This document shows positions 1 to 11,600 of a stretch of 39,019 nucleotides of DNA, in pieces; position 1 is the stretch's first letter; every line of letters begins with the position of its first letter. The DNA is from Marinisporobacter balticus (GTDB lineage: Bacteria > Bacillota > Clostridia > Peptostreptococcales > Thermotaleaceae): the NCBI RefSeq assembly GCF_004345705.1, contig NZ_SLWV01000034.1, positions 1-39,019 of the forward strand, read 5' to 3'. The notes below the pieces were generated by a model, which saw only the letters and a list, made by a program, of their open reading frames with translations, did not search any database and was not told the DNA's origin. The translations under genes were made by a program, and so were the position numbers.

Positions 1-3000
1 AATCCTAATGTCAGTAATAATAATAAAATAAAAAATAGCTATGCAGCTGTTCATATTACAAATGATAATGGTTCATCTTCTATTGGAGGATTAATAGGAG
101 GAACTAGTAATATAGCTATTGAAAACTCATATTATGATGCAGTAGCATCTCACATACCACCTAGAAAAGCAATGGATATTAGCAAATCAACTTCTGAAAT
201 GCAATCACCTTCTACTTTTAATAACTGGGATTTTGATAGTATATGGGATATTAACGAAGGAAAATCTTATCCATATTTAAAACCTTTTAAAGATAAACCT
301 ACTCCAGAAATAAAACCTGGTACAGAGGAAAATCCATATCTAATTAGTACCAAAGAACAATTAAATAACATTAGAAATGATCTAACAAGTCATTATAAGC
401 TTGTAAATGATATTGACTTAGAAAATGAAGAATGGATGCCGATAGGCAGTAACACTATGCCATTTACAGGTATGCTTGATGGAAATGGTCATTCTATTAA
501 GAACTTAAAGATTACAGAAAATACCCATGATTCTAGAGGGCTATTTGCAATTGCTAAAGATTCAGTTATTAAAAATATAACCATTGAAAATGTAAACATC
601 ACTTCACGCAGTAAAGATAATATGGGAGCTTTTGTTGGTTATGTACATGGAATAACCTTGAAAAACTGTAGTGTAATAGGAGAGGGAGCTATTTCAGGAA
701 ACAATTATTTAGGAGGATTAATAGGACGTGTAGATAGAGGTAGTAAAGAAAGCAAGATTACAAGATGTAAGACGATGATAGATATTCATGGGGTGAGAAG
801 TTATATTGGAGGACTTGTTGGTGGTAATAACGCATCTATTACAATAGAAAGAAGTTATGCAATTTGTAGTTTATTTGGAGAAAGTAGTATAGGTGGATTA
901 GTAGGAAGTTCTACAAATCTAACTGTAACTGAATGTTATGGAAATGTTAATATATCAGGTAGCGGCTCGCTAGGTGGTCTTGTAGGTAGCGGACAATACA
1001 TGAGTATGGAAAATTGCTATGCACTAGGAAAAATTGAAAATGGTTCTAATAGTTGTATTGGTGAGTTAATAGGATTTTTTAACTATTCAAATAGTGTAAC
1101 AAACAGTTATGCAGCTGTTCATATCATGAATGATGATAACTCATCTACTATAGGAGGTTTAGTAGGATCTAATAGAAGTATAAATATATACAATTCTTAC
1201 TACGATGCAATAGCATCTCACATAGCACCTAGAAAGACAACGGATATCAGCATGTTGCCTTCAGCATTAAAAGTACAATCTACCTTTGTAGATTGGGATT
1301 TTGATAGTGTATGGGATATAAATGAAGGAACTTATCCTTACTTAAGAGGACTAGCTGTGCCTACAGAAGTATTTAAAAATATTCCAATCAATGAAGTGGC
1401 TGGAGGATGCGGTACAGAGGAAAATCCATATCTAATTGCTACTAAAGAACAATTAAATAACATTAGAAATGATCTAACAAGTCACTATAAACTTGTAAGT
1501 GATATTGACTTAGAAAATGAAGAATGGATGCCGATAGGCAGTAACACTATGCCATTTACAGGTACACTTGATGGAAATGATCATTCTATTAAAAACCTCA
1601 AGATCACAGGAAATACCCATGAATCTAGAGGGTTATTTGCAATTGCTAAAGATTCAGTTATTAAAAATATAACCATTGAAAATGTAAACATCACTTCAAA
1701 CAGTAAAGATAATATGGGAGCTTTTGTTGGTCGAGCATATGGAATAACTTTGAAAAATTGCAGTGTAATAGGAGAGGGAGCTATTTCAGGAAACAATTAT
1801 GTAGGAGGATTAATAGGACGTGTAGATAGAGGTAGTAAAGAAAGCAAGATTACAAGATGTAAGATGATGATAGATATTCATGGAGTGAAAAGCTGTATTG
1901 GAGGACTTATTGGTTTGAATAACGCAGCTAGTACAATAGAAAGAAGTTATGCAATTTGTAATTTATTTGGAGAAAGTAGTATAGGTGGATTAGTAGGAAG
2001 TTCTATAAATCTAACTGTAACTGAATGTTATGGAAATGTTAATATATCAGGTAGCGGCCCTCTAGGTGGTCTTGTAGGTAGCGGACAATACATTAGTATG
2101 GAAAATTGCTATGCACTAGGAAAAATTGAAAATGGTTCTAATAATTGTATTGGTGGGTTAATAGGATTTTTTAACTATTCAAATAATGTAACAAACAGTT
2201 ATGCAGCTGTTCATATCATGAATGATGATAATTCATATACTATAGGAGGTTTAGTAGGATCTAATAGAAGTATAAATATATACAATTCTTACTATGATGC
2301 AATAGCATCCTGCGTATCACCTAGAAAGACAACGGATATCAGCATGTTACCTTCAGCATTAAAAGTACAATCTACTTTCGTAGATTGGGATTTTGATAGT
2401 GTATGGAATAAAAGTGAAGGAACTTATCCTTACTTAAGAGGACTAGCTGTGCCTACAGAAGCATTTAAAAATATTCCAATCAATGAAGTAGCTGGAGGAT
2501 GCGGTACGGAGGAAAATCCATATCTAATTGCTACCAAAGAACAACTAAATAACATGAGAAATGATCTAGCAAGTTACTATAAGCTTGTAAATGATATTGA
2601 CTTAGAAAATGAAGAATGGATGCCGATAGGCAGTAACACTATGCCATTTACAGGTATGCTTGATGGAAATGGTCATTCTATTAAGAACTTAAAGATTACA
2701 GAAAATACCCATGATTCTAGAGGGCTATTTGCAATTGCTAAAGATTCAGTTATTAAAAATATAACCATTGAAAATGTAAACATCACTTCACGCAGTAAAG
2801 ATAATATGGGAGCTTTTGTTGGTTATGTACATGGAATAACCTTGAAAAACTGTAGTGTAATAGGAGAGGGAGCTATTTCAGGAAACAATTATTTAGGAGG
2901 ATTAATAGGACGTGTAGATAGAGGTAGTAAAGAAAGCAAGATTACAAGATGTAAGACGATGATAGATATTCATGGGGTGAGAAGTTATATTGGAGGACTT

Positions 3001-5589
3001 GTTGGTGGTAATAACGCATCTATTACAATAGAAAGAAGTTATGCAATTTGTAGTTTATTTGGAGAAAGTAGTATAGGTGGATTAGTAGGAAGTTCTACAA
3101 ATCTAACTGTAACTGAATGTTATGGAAATGTTAATATATCAGGTAGCGGCTCGCTAGGTGGTCTTGTAGGTAGCGGACAATACATGAGTATGGAAAATTG
3201 CTATGCACTAGGAAAAATTGAAAATGGTTCTAATAGTTGTATTGGTGAGTTAATAGGATTTTTTAACTATTCAAATAGTGTAACAAACAGTTATGCAGCT
3301 GTTCATATCATGAATGATGATAACTCATCTACTATAGGAGGTTTAGTAGGATCTAATAGAAGTATAAATATATACAATTCTTACTACGATGCAATAGCAT
3401 CTCACATAGCACCTAGAAAGACAACGGATATCAGCATGTTGCCTTCAGCATTAAAAGTACAATCTACCTTTGTAGATTGGGATTTTGATAGTGTATGGGA
3501 TATAAATGAAGGAACTTATCCTTACTTAAGAGGACTAGCTGTGCCTACAGAAGTATTTAAAAATATTCCAATCAATGAAGTGGCTGGAGGATGCGGTACA
3601 GAGGAAAATCCATATCTAATTGCTACTAAAGAACAATTAAATAACATTAGAAATGATCTAACAAGTCACTATAAACTTGTAAGTGATATTGACTTAGAAA
3701 ATGAAGAATGGATGCCGATAGGCAGTAACACTATGCCATTTACAGGTACACTTGATGGAAATGATCATTCTATTAAAAACCTCAAGATCACAGGAAATAC
3801 CCATGAATCTAGAGGGTTATTTGCAATTGCTAAAGATTCAGTTATTAAAAATATAACCATTGAAAATGTAAACATCACTTCAAACAGTAAAGATAATATG
3901 GGAGCTTTTGTTGGTCGAGCATATGGAATAACTTTGAAAAATTGCAGTGTAATAGGAGAGGGAGCTATTTCAGGAAACAATTATGTAGGAGGATTAATAG
4001 GACGTGTAGATAGAGGTAGTAAAGAAAGCAAGATTACAAGATGTAAGATGATGATAGATATTCATGGAGTGAAAAGCTGTATTGGAGGACTTATTGGTTT
4101 GAATAACGCAGCTAGTACAATAGAAAGAAGTTATGCAATTTGTAATTTATTTGGAGAAAGTAGTATAGGTGGATTAGTAGGAAGTTCTATAAATCTAACT
4201 GTAACTGAATGTTATGGAAATGTTAATATATCAGGTAGCGGCCCTCTAGGTGGTCTTGTAGGTAGCGGACAATACATTAGTATGGAAAATTGCTATGCAC
4301 TAGGAAAAATTGAAAATGGTTCTAATAATTGTATTGGTGGGTTAATAGGATTTTTTAACTATTCAAATAATGTAACAAACAGTTATGCAGCTGTTCATAT
4401 CATGAATGATGATAATTCATATACTATAGGAGGTTTAGTAGGATCTAATAGAAGTATAAATATATACAATTCTTACTATGATACAGTAGTATCTCACATA
4501 CCACCCAGAAAGCCAACAGACATTGCTAAATCTACTTCAGAGATGAAATTACGAAGTACTTATGTTGGATGGGATTTTGATAATGTATGGGATATGGATG
4601 AAGGGAGCTATCCTTTCTTAAAAATGTTACCTGTGCCTAATCATGAAAATTTACCAGATCAATCACCACCGGCACTACCTATTGTGAATAAAGTAGAATT
4701 TGACACAATAAATATTATGTGGAAACCATATCTTTCTGAAAGTGTGTATGAAGTTAAAGTAGATGAGCAATCTGTTATTGCATCTTCTGATACGTTTTAT
4801 AATCATACAAATCTACAATCAGGAACGAAGCATTCTTACAGAGTAAGAGTTAAAAATGGTGATAAGTTAAGTAGCTGGAGTCCAAGACTTTATGTATACA
4901 CACTTTTACCTACTCCTACAGGAATTACGTATGCTATAGAAAATGATAGCATTAAATTAACATGGAATAGTATTAATAATGCTACAGCTTATGATGTAGA
5001 AATTAATGGTGAAACAATAAATTCTACAAACTCAAATACATTTGTCTATAGCAATATCACACTAAAAGAATTATATACTTTCAGAGTAAAAGCTAAAAAT
5101 ACGCATACACAAAGCGAATGGAGTGAGCCTGTAACATTACTTTATGCGCCAGATAATCTTCCAAGTATCTATTTAACTATGAGTAGATGGCCAATGAAAG
5201 ATGATGATGAAAATAGTTTTGATGTACTATTAAAGGCAATAAATACAAATGATCTATATACCATTTATTTTGAATTAAAATACAGTGATTATTTGCTTGA
5301 ATTACAAAAGGATCAGCTACAAAGAATCCTTTGGGACAATGTTTCAAATTCATATTATGCCTTTAAGATTGATCAAGAAAAATCAACTTTAAAAGTTATA
5401 TTATCTAAATTGGGTAATTCTGCTGGAGAAAGTGGAGATTTTAATATTATTAAAATTCCTTTTAAATTTAAAAATTATTATATAGATACAAAGATGACTT
5501 TGGAGTCTATGGAAGTACTAAATTCTTCAGGAGAACCTATAGATGTATATTACAATGATTTAAAAATCAAGAGACTTTCTAAAATGTAA
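1..5589 (+). CDS. Giant GLUG-repeat surface protein with C-terminal FN3 and cohesin-like domains (5' end outside window)
   Basis: The frame is open from base 1, so the start lies upstream; about 1862 residues are visible. It consists of tandem units of 364 residues (1092 bp): the tail of one unit (to about base 310), four complete units to about base 4640, each built from GLUG-type motifs such as IGGLVGSNRSINIYNSYYDA and closing with a WDFDSVWD..EG.YPYL segment. Two fibronectin-III-like domains follow (about bases 4660-5150), then a cohesin-like beta domain to the end (about 5160-5580). GLUG repeats are known from secreted and cell-wall bacterial proteins, so an extracellular adhesive or scaffold role is inferred; signal peptide and anchor cannot be seen, and the C-terminus has no LPXTG motif. 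It is followed by a terminator, so it is probably transcribed apart from the RHS gene. Family confidence is high; the exact role is unknown. Confidence 0.88.
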   Translation, partial: NPNVSNNNKIKNSYAAVHITNDNGSSSIGGLIGGTSNIAIENSYYDAVASHIPPRKAMDISKSTSEMQSPSTFNNWDFDSIWDINEGKSYPYLKPFKDKPTPEIKPGTEENPYLISTKEQLNNIRNDLTSHYKLVNDIDLENEEWMPIGSNTMPFTGMLDGNGHSIKNLKITENTHDSRGLFAIAKDSVIKNITIENVNITSRSKDNMGAFVGYVHGITLKNCSVIGEGAISGNNYLGGLIGRVDRGSKESKITRCKTMIDIHGVRSYIGGLVGGNNASITIERSYAICSLFGESSIGGLVGSSTNLTVTECYGNVNISGSGSLGGLVGSGQYMSMENCYALGKIENGSNSCIGELIGFFNYSNSVTNSYAAVHIMNDDNSSTIGGLVGSNRSINIYNSYYDAIASHIAPRKTTDISMLPSALKVQSTFVDWDFDSVWDINEGTYPYLRGLAVPTEVFKNIPINEVAGGCGTEENPYLIATKEQLNNIRNDLTSHYKLVSDIDLENEEWMPIGSNTMPFTGTLDGNDHSIKNLKITGNTHESRGLFAIAKDSVIKNITIENVNITSNSKDNMGAFVGRAYGITLKNCSVIGEGAISGNNYVGGLIGRVDRGSKESKITRCKMMIDIHGVKSCIGGLIGLNNAASTIERSYAICNLFGESSIGGLVGSSINLTVTECYGNVNISGSGPLGGLVGSGQYISMENCYALGKIENGSNNCIGGLIGFFNYSNNVTNSYAAVHIMNDDNSYTIGGLVGSNRSINIYNSYYDAIASCVSPRKTTDISMLPSALKVQSTFVDWDFDSVWNKSEGTYPYLRGLAVPTEAFKNIPINEVAGGCGTEENPYLIATKEQLNNMRNDLASYYKLVNDIDLENEEWMPIGSNTMPFTGMLDGNGHSIKNLKITENTHDSRGLFAIAKDSVIKNITIENVNITSRSKDNMGAFVGYVHGITLKNCSVIGEGAISGNNYLGGLIGRVDRGSKESKITRCKTMIDIHGVRSYIGGLVGGNNASITIERSYAICSLFGESSIGGLVGSSTNLTVTECYGNVNISGSGSLGGLVGSGQYMSMENCYALGKIENGSNSCIGELIGFFNYSNSVTNSYAAVHIMNDDNSSTIGGLVGSNRSINIYNSYYDAIASHIAPRKTTDISMLPSALKVQSTFVDWDFDSVWDINEGTYPYLRGLAVPTEVFKNIPINEVAGGCGTEENPYLIATKEQLNNIRNDLTSHYKLVSDIDLENEEWMPIGSNTMPFTGTLDGNDHSIKNLKITGNTHESRGLFAIAKDSVIKNITIENVNITSNSKDNMGAFVGRAYGITLKNCSVIGEGAISGNNYVGGLIGRVDRGSKESKITRCKMMIDIHGVKSCIGGLIGLNNAASTIERSYAICNLFGESSIGGLVGSSINLTVTECYGNVNISGSGPLGGLVGSGQYISMENCYALGKIENGSNNCIGGLIGFFNYSNNVTNSYAAVHIMNDDNSYTIGGLVGSNRSINIYNSYYDTVVSHIPPRKPTDIAKSTSEMKLRSTYVGWDFDNVWDMDEGSYPFLKMLPVPNHENLPDQSPPALPIVNKVEFDTINIMWKPYLSESVYEVKVDEQSVIASSDTFYNHTNLQSGTKHSYRVRVKNGDKLSSWSPRLYVYTLLPTPTGITYAIENDSIKLTWNSINNATAYDVEINGETINSTNSNTFVYSNITLKELYTFRVKAKNTHTQSEWSEPVTLLYAPDNLPSIYLTMSRWPMKDDDENSFDVLLKAINTNDLYTIYFELKYSDYLLELQKDQLQRILWDNVSNSYYAFKIDQEKSTLKVILSKLGNSAGESGDFNIIKIPFKFKNYYIDTKMTLESMEVLNSSGEPIDVYYNDLKIKRLSKM
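394..2298 (+). repeat. First copy of a 1905-bp tandem duplication inside the GLUG gene
   Basis: This block of almost two GLUG units recurs 2184 bp downstream (2578-4482). Every stretch I compared was identical and the encoded residues are the same throughout. The edges are sharp: mismatches begin at 393/2577 and 2299/4483. The two 1092-bp units inside the block differ from each other at many residues, so the double-unit duplication is much younger than the original repeat expansion. Confidence 0.9.
2578..4482 (+). repeat. Second copy of the 1905-bp tandem duplication
   Basis: Partner of 394-2298 at an offset of 2184 bp, in frame (728 codons). Recombination between the copies would remove or add exactly two GLUG units without a frameshift. 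Confidence 0.9.
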
Positions 5590-5592
5590 GAG

Positions 5593-5625
5593 AAGAGCCA
5601 CTGCTTAACAGTGGCTCTTTGTTTT
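5593..5625 (+). terminator. Rho-independent terminator after the GLUG gene
   Basis: An 11-bp perfect stem (AAGAGCCACTG / CAGTGGCTCTT) with loop CTTAA is followed by TGTTTT. It begins four bases after the stop codon at 5587-5589. Confidence 0.9.
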
Positions 5626-5687
5626 AAATAAATTTATTCAAATATTTATCATTTAAAAAAATTAATATCTAAGGAGGCGATTTGATT

Positions 5688-8600
5688 ATGTCAAATCATA
5701 TTAGAGGTAAAAAAAATAAAGAGATTAAAGTTACAGAAAAAAGATACGACCAAGAATTTAAACGTAAAATAAAAGCTGTGAAAGATGGTTTTAAAGGGGT
5801 GCTTGGTGCAGTTGGCGATATTAGAAAAGTGTTAGAAACACCTGAAGATAGTAAAACCTTTGAAAGATTAGAAATAGAAACACGTGAATCCATACCACCA
5901 CAGACTTATCACTATAACAAAGACGGTTATAAGGGAGATTTACAGCGTGTAGATTATAATAAAGATCATGATGAACCAGTATATGAATACTATAAAGAAT
6001 CGGTTTATGAACCTAAAACTTTTCGTGAAAGCCATGAAAATGAAGCAACTAGATATTACGATTCTGACGGTAAACTTAATAAAGTCACATATTCATGGGA
6101 TAATAGCAATCAACATCCTTCTATAAATATTGACGAAGATGGTTACAAAGGAAAAATACCTGTAAAAGATGTTGATGAAGGACAACCAAAGATAACATAT
6201 CATCCTGATGGCTCAAGGGTTGAAAAAGTAATATATACAGCATATTATGAAGGTGAGATTGAATACAGAACAATAACCCAAAAAAGGCAGATAGGAACAG
6301 TTGCTGTTTACGTTGGGTGGTATGCTGGAAAAGCAATTAAAGGTCCTGCAATATATTTTCATGAACAAGATTATGTAGGAAATGGTTCGCAGGATGAAAG
6401 AGCTAATCATGGATATAGGAAAAAGAGCTCATATGATAATACTGACCCTGTAGATTTAATAACAGGGAATTTTTATGTGGAAGATACGGATTTTGATATA
6501 CCTGATATAGGATTGGATTTTAAAATTATCAGATATTATAATTCTATCAGTGATGTAGATAGCATTGTTGGAAAAGGATGGAACATCGGCTTTTCGAGTA
6601 AATTAGAAATTAATAATTCAGCAAATGAAGTTACTGTATTAAAAGATGATGGTTCCATAATGAAATTTGAGTTTTCGCAAGAAGATAACGGTTATATTAC
6701 ACATGCAGATGTATTAGATACCCTGAAGAAAGACCAAAATGGAAACTTTATTTTAAATAAAAAGAATAAATTAGTGTATGTGTATAATAGTACAGGTAAG
6801 TTAGTATCAATTAAAGATCTAAATAACAATCAGATTACATTAATCTATGATGCAACGGGAAATATACAATCTATTAGAATGCCTTCTGGAAGAGAAATGT
6901 CTTTTACCTTTGAAAATGGGAAAATAAAATCTATTCAAGATCCTACAGGGCGTTCTATCGAATACACATATGATGCAAATCATAATTTGACTCAAGTTAA
7001 AAAAGCTTCTGGTGCATTTATTAAGTATGCATATAATTCATATGGGTTAACTTCTGTTACAGATGAAAATAATAAAAAATACATTGTCAATGAATATGAT
7101 GAATTTGGAAGAGTCATAAAACAAATATACGAAAATGGAGATGCATTTTTGTATATTTATAATGAAATTATTTCTGAAAATTCACACACAAATATATCTA
7201 CTGGAGAAACTTATAAATATAAGTACAATGAAGATCTATTGCTTATAAGAAAAACTTTCCCTGATAGCAGCATGGAAGAGTATACTTATGACGAATATGC
7301 TAATAGGAACAGTTTCAAAGATAGAAGTGGAAATATTACTACATATAATTTTGATGACAGAGGAAATCTTTTATCAGTAATATCTCCAAGTCCATTTAAT
7401 TATGAAACCCGATATGAATATGATAAAGAGGATAATCTTATCAAAATCACTACTCCAGAGGGTAAAGTAAAAGAGTATGAATATGATGTTCATGGAAATT
7501 TAGTAAAGGTTACAGAAAAACTTGATAACAATCAGGTAGTAACAACTATTTATACTTATGATTCCCAGGGAAGAAGAATATCTGTTACTGATGGTAATAA
7601 CAATGCAATAAAATATAGATATGATGCTACCCACAATAGACCAGTAGAAATAATTGATGCGGAAGGTAATATTTTCAGCTATGAATATGATAATTTAAAT
7701 AGAAAAGTTAAAGAAATGAATACATATGGACAAATGAGTTTTGTATATAACCATATGGATAAAATAGAAAAAGCAATAGATCATAATGGAAATACTACTA
7801 GATTTAAGTATGATAAACTTGGAAATTTAATAAAGGTGATTAAACCTAAAGAATATGATTCGAATACAGATGATGGACAAGGTATTCAATATGTATATGA
7901 TGGAATGGATAGAGTTGTAAGAGAAATAGATATCTTTGGTAATGCCAAAGTAAACGTATATGATTCAAAAGGTAATAAGATCAGAGTAGCACTTCCTAAT
8001 TTCTATGATAGCATTGATAATATTTCAACCAGTATTCAATATGAATACGATTATAACAATAATATTATAAAAATGACTGATCCCTATGGAGCGCAGATGA
8101 GATCCAAATACGATCTTGTTGGAAATAAACTAAAAGAAATAGCTCAAAATCAGTATGATCCTAATACAGATGACGGTAAAGGTTATGCATATGAATATGA
8201 TTTATTAAATAGACTATCTATTATAAAAGATCCAGAAGGCAATATTGTTCAGAAAAATATTTATGATAGGGATGCTAGATTAGTAAAACAAATAGATGCT
8301 AAAGGATATTTGTATGCAAATAACGATGCTGCGCGTTATGGAATCATTTTTAAATATAACCAAGCAGGATGGTTAGTTGAAAAACGTGTTCCTTTAAAAA
8401 TAGAGACCCATCAGATATACTACAATATTACCCTATATGTATATGACAAAGTAGGTAATGTGATTGAAGAAAAAACGTCGCAAGAATATGTATTAGTGGA
8501 TCAATACCCTGAACATTACTGTATTACAACATATACTTACAATAAAAACAATAAAATAAAAACCATTACGAATTCAGTAGGTAAGACGATAGAATATTGT

Positions 8601-11600
8601 TATGATTGTATTGGAAATGTCATAAAAGAAACAACAAAGATAAATGATACGAAATATCTTGTAAAAGGGTATGCGTACAATATTTTAGGCAATATACAAA
8701 AACATTGGATAGAAGCGGATGCTGAAGATCTAAATGTTGATAAATGTACTCCTATAGATGGAAAAGTACTTTTAGAAACAATTTATGAATATGATAGTAA
8801 TCAACAGTTAATTAAGGTGACCAATCCTTCAGGAGCTATTACTGAATATGAATATGATAGCAAAGGACAACTTATTGCTGTTAAAAAAGATGTAATAGAA
8901 GATGTTCTTGATATTGAAAGCAACATGTTATCTATTGAATCATATAAAAAATCTTTTTATGAAGGGGAACAATACACCTTTGATTTAAAGATAACTCCAT
9001 CTAATATGATAAAAGGACTTAATGTGCAGCTTAAATACGATCCTAGATTATTAGAATTAGTAAGTGTTAATACAAAAGATACGAATCTTTTTCATGAAAA
9101 TATAAATAAAGGTAGTTTAAACATTTGTAGTACTAAAAACAATCTAGCTATTCAGGGAGAGAACATATTATCTACTTTAACATTTAAAATAAAAGAGAAT
9201 ATGAAAGGGATAGGCCATATTCATATATTACCTTCTTCCAGATATGTAGATACAGAAAATCATCAATGCGAATTTACAGAAATCTACAGCAAAATAGTTC
9301 ATGTGAAATGTCCGGACATGGATTTTAACAAAAAAGTTAATGCAAATGATTTTGCTTTAACTGCTTTAAAATACAATACTAAATCCTTTGATGAAAAATT
9401 TGATATTAATGGAAATAACCAAGTAGACATAGATGACCTTCACTATATAAAAGACTGGATATTTAATAATAAAAGTCTGAATGCTGTTGATGTTGAAGAT
9501 TTCATTCCTAGATATGTAAATCCTAAATATAGCAATACTAAAAATACAGTTAAACGAACAATAACATACGAATATGACAAAGTAGGAAATTTAGTTAAAG
9601 AGACAGATTGTAATGGAAATAGTGTTGAATATGAATATGATTTAAACAACAGATTAGTAAAAATCAAAGATAAAGAAGGAAATATTTCTAGAAATTTCTA
9701 TGACCAGTCTGGAAATTTAATTAAAGAAGTCTCTCCAGAATACTATGATATAAATTCAGATAATGGTGTTGGAAAAACATATAAATATAATGCTATGAAT
9801 CAGTTAATTGATATTGTTGATACAAAGGGAAATGTAGTACAGAGAAATGTATATGATTTATCTGGCAATAAGATAAAGCAAATAGATGGAGAAGGTTATG
9901 CTGCATCTGGTGATGATCAAAGTCGATATGGTATTGAGTATATTTATGATATAGGTACTCGCTTAAAAAGTATCATAACACCTGAATCAAAAGTAATAGG
10001 TAAAAAAAGCAAACAATATGAGTTCAATGCTTGTAACAATATCATTAAATCCATAGATGGAGAAGGCAATATAAAAACACATACGTATGATTTGGGAAAC
10101 CGATTAGTAAAAGTTACAAATGCAGAAAAAATAGATGAAGCATATAAGTACGATTATTATGGTAATATCATTGAAACAATAGACGGAAAAGGGAATTCGA
10201 TCAAATACCAGTTTAATAGCTTAAATTTACTTTCAATCATAACTGATCCAATGAATTTTAAAATCAAATATTACTATGATAAAGAAGGAAGATTAAGTAA
10301 AGAAATCAATAGAAATGGTGAGCAAATAATCTATGAATATAATGCTGATAGTAATATATGCTTAAAGAAAAATCTAGCAACCAAAGATGCGTCAGATTTC
10401 TTCTACTATAAAGATGGGTCTATATGTGCTGATATAAACAACAATAATATCAATCAATATGTTTACAATAAAAATTATTTATTGAGAGAATATAAAAGAA
10501 ATAGTAAATCAGTGCTTGCTTATTCATATGACAAAAACAATCGTGTTAAAACGATAGCAACAGTAGATGGGCAATCGGTACAATATAGCTACAATAGCAA
10601 TGGACAACTTGCCGAAGTAGTAAACGATAAAAATATGATAGCAACATACAAATACAATATAAATAACACAGTTAAGGAAATTCTTTATCATAATGGCGTC
10701 CAAAATATTTATGATTACGATAAAGACACAAATCCTATTTCGATCATACAAAAATCATCTGAGAATAAGCTGATCAATAAAATAGACTATACTTATAATA
10801 ACAATCAAATGATCACTGCAGAATTATTGAATGACGACGGGAACTTGTATACCTATGACAAACTAAATCGTATACAAAGAGCAGTTAATTTAGCTACAGG
10901 AAATACAGAGCATTATATTTATGATAAGGCAAATAATATTACTTCCAAAACTTCTAATGAAGAATTGTATCAATATACTTATAATTCTAAAAATCAGTTA
11001 ATCAGCTCTACCCATAATCAAAAAGAAATAAAATATAGTTACGACAATAATGGGAATTTATTGCAAAAAACCTGTGAAAATGACATAATAGATTATACCT
11101 ACGATGGTTTTGGAAGATTGACAAAAGTAAGTACGCCAAGCAAACAAGTACTTCATAACACTTATGATGCAAGAGGATTAAGAATTGCAACTGTCGAAAA
11201 TAGTACTTACAATCAGTTTATTTATGATAAGGATCAAATCATTGCAGAACTGGATTTAAACAACCATATTTCATCCTTTAATATTCGAGCAAATAACAAG
11301 ATTGTAGCAAAAAAAGCCCATTCAGGGGATTTATTCTATTATTTACACGATGCACGTTCAAATGTAATAAATATAGTAGATGAAAGCCTTGCAGTTAAGA
11401 ACACCTACAAATACGATCCTTTTGGAACCTTTAAATATGCCAAAGAAACCATAGACAATCGTTTTGCATATGCAGGAGAAGCCTTTGATAAAATATCTGA
11501 ACTTTACGACTTAAGATCAAGATATTATAATCCTTCTACTATGAGATTTATGCAAGAAGATACATATAGAGGAGACGGGCTAAATCTATATAGTTATGTT

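Noticed and set aside
1581..3980. Two identical 71-codon minus-strand frames (1581-1796 and 3765-3980)
   Set aside because: They are antisense to the GLUG coding sequence and identical only because the gene is duplicated; no ribosome sites.
5682..5688. TTG 5682 as start of the RHS gene
   Set aside because: It is only four bases from AAGGAGG; ATG 5688 has normal spacing.
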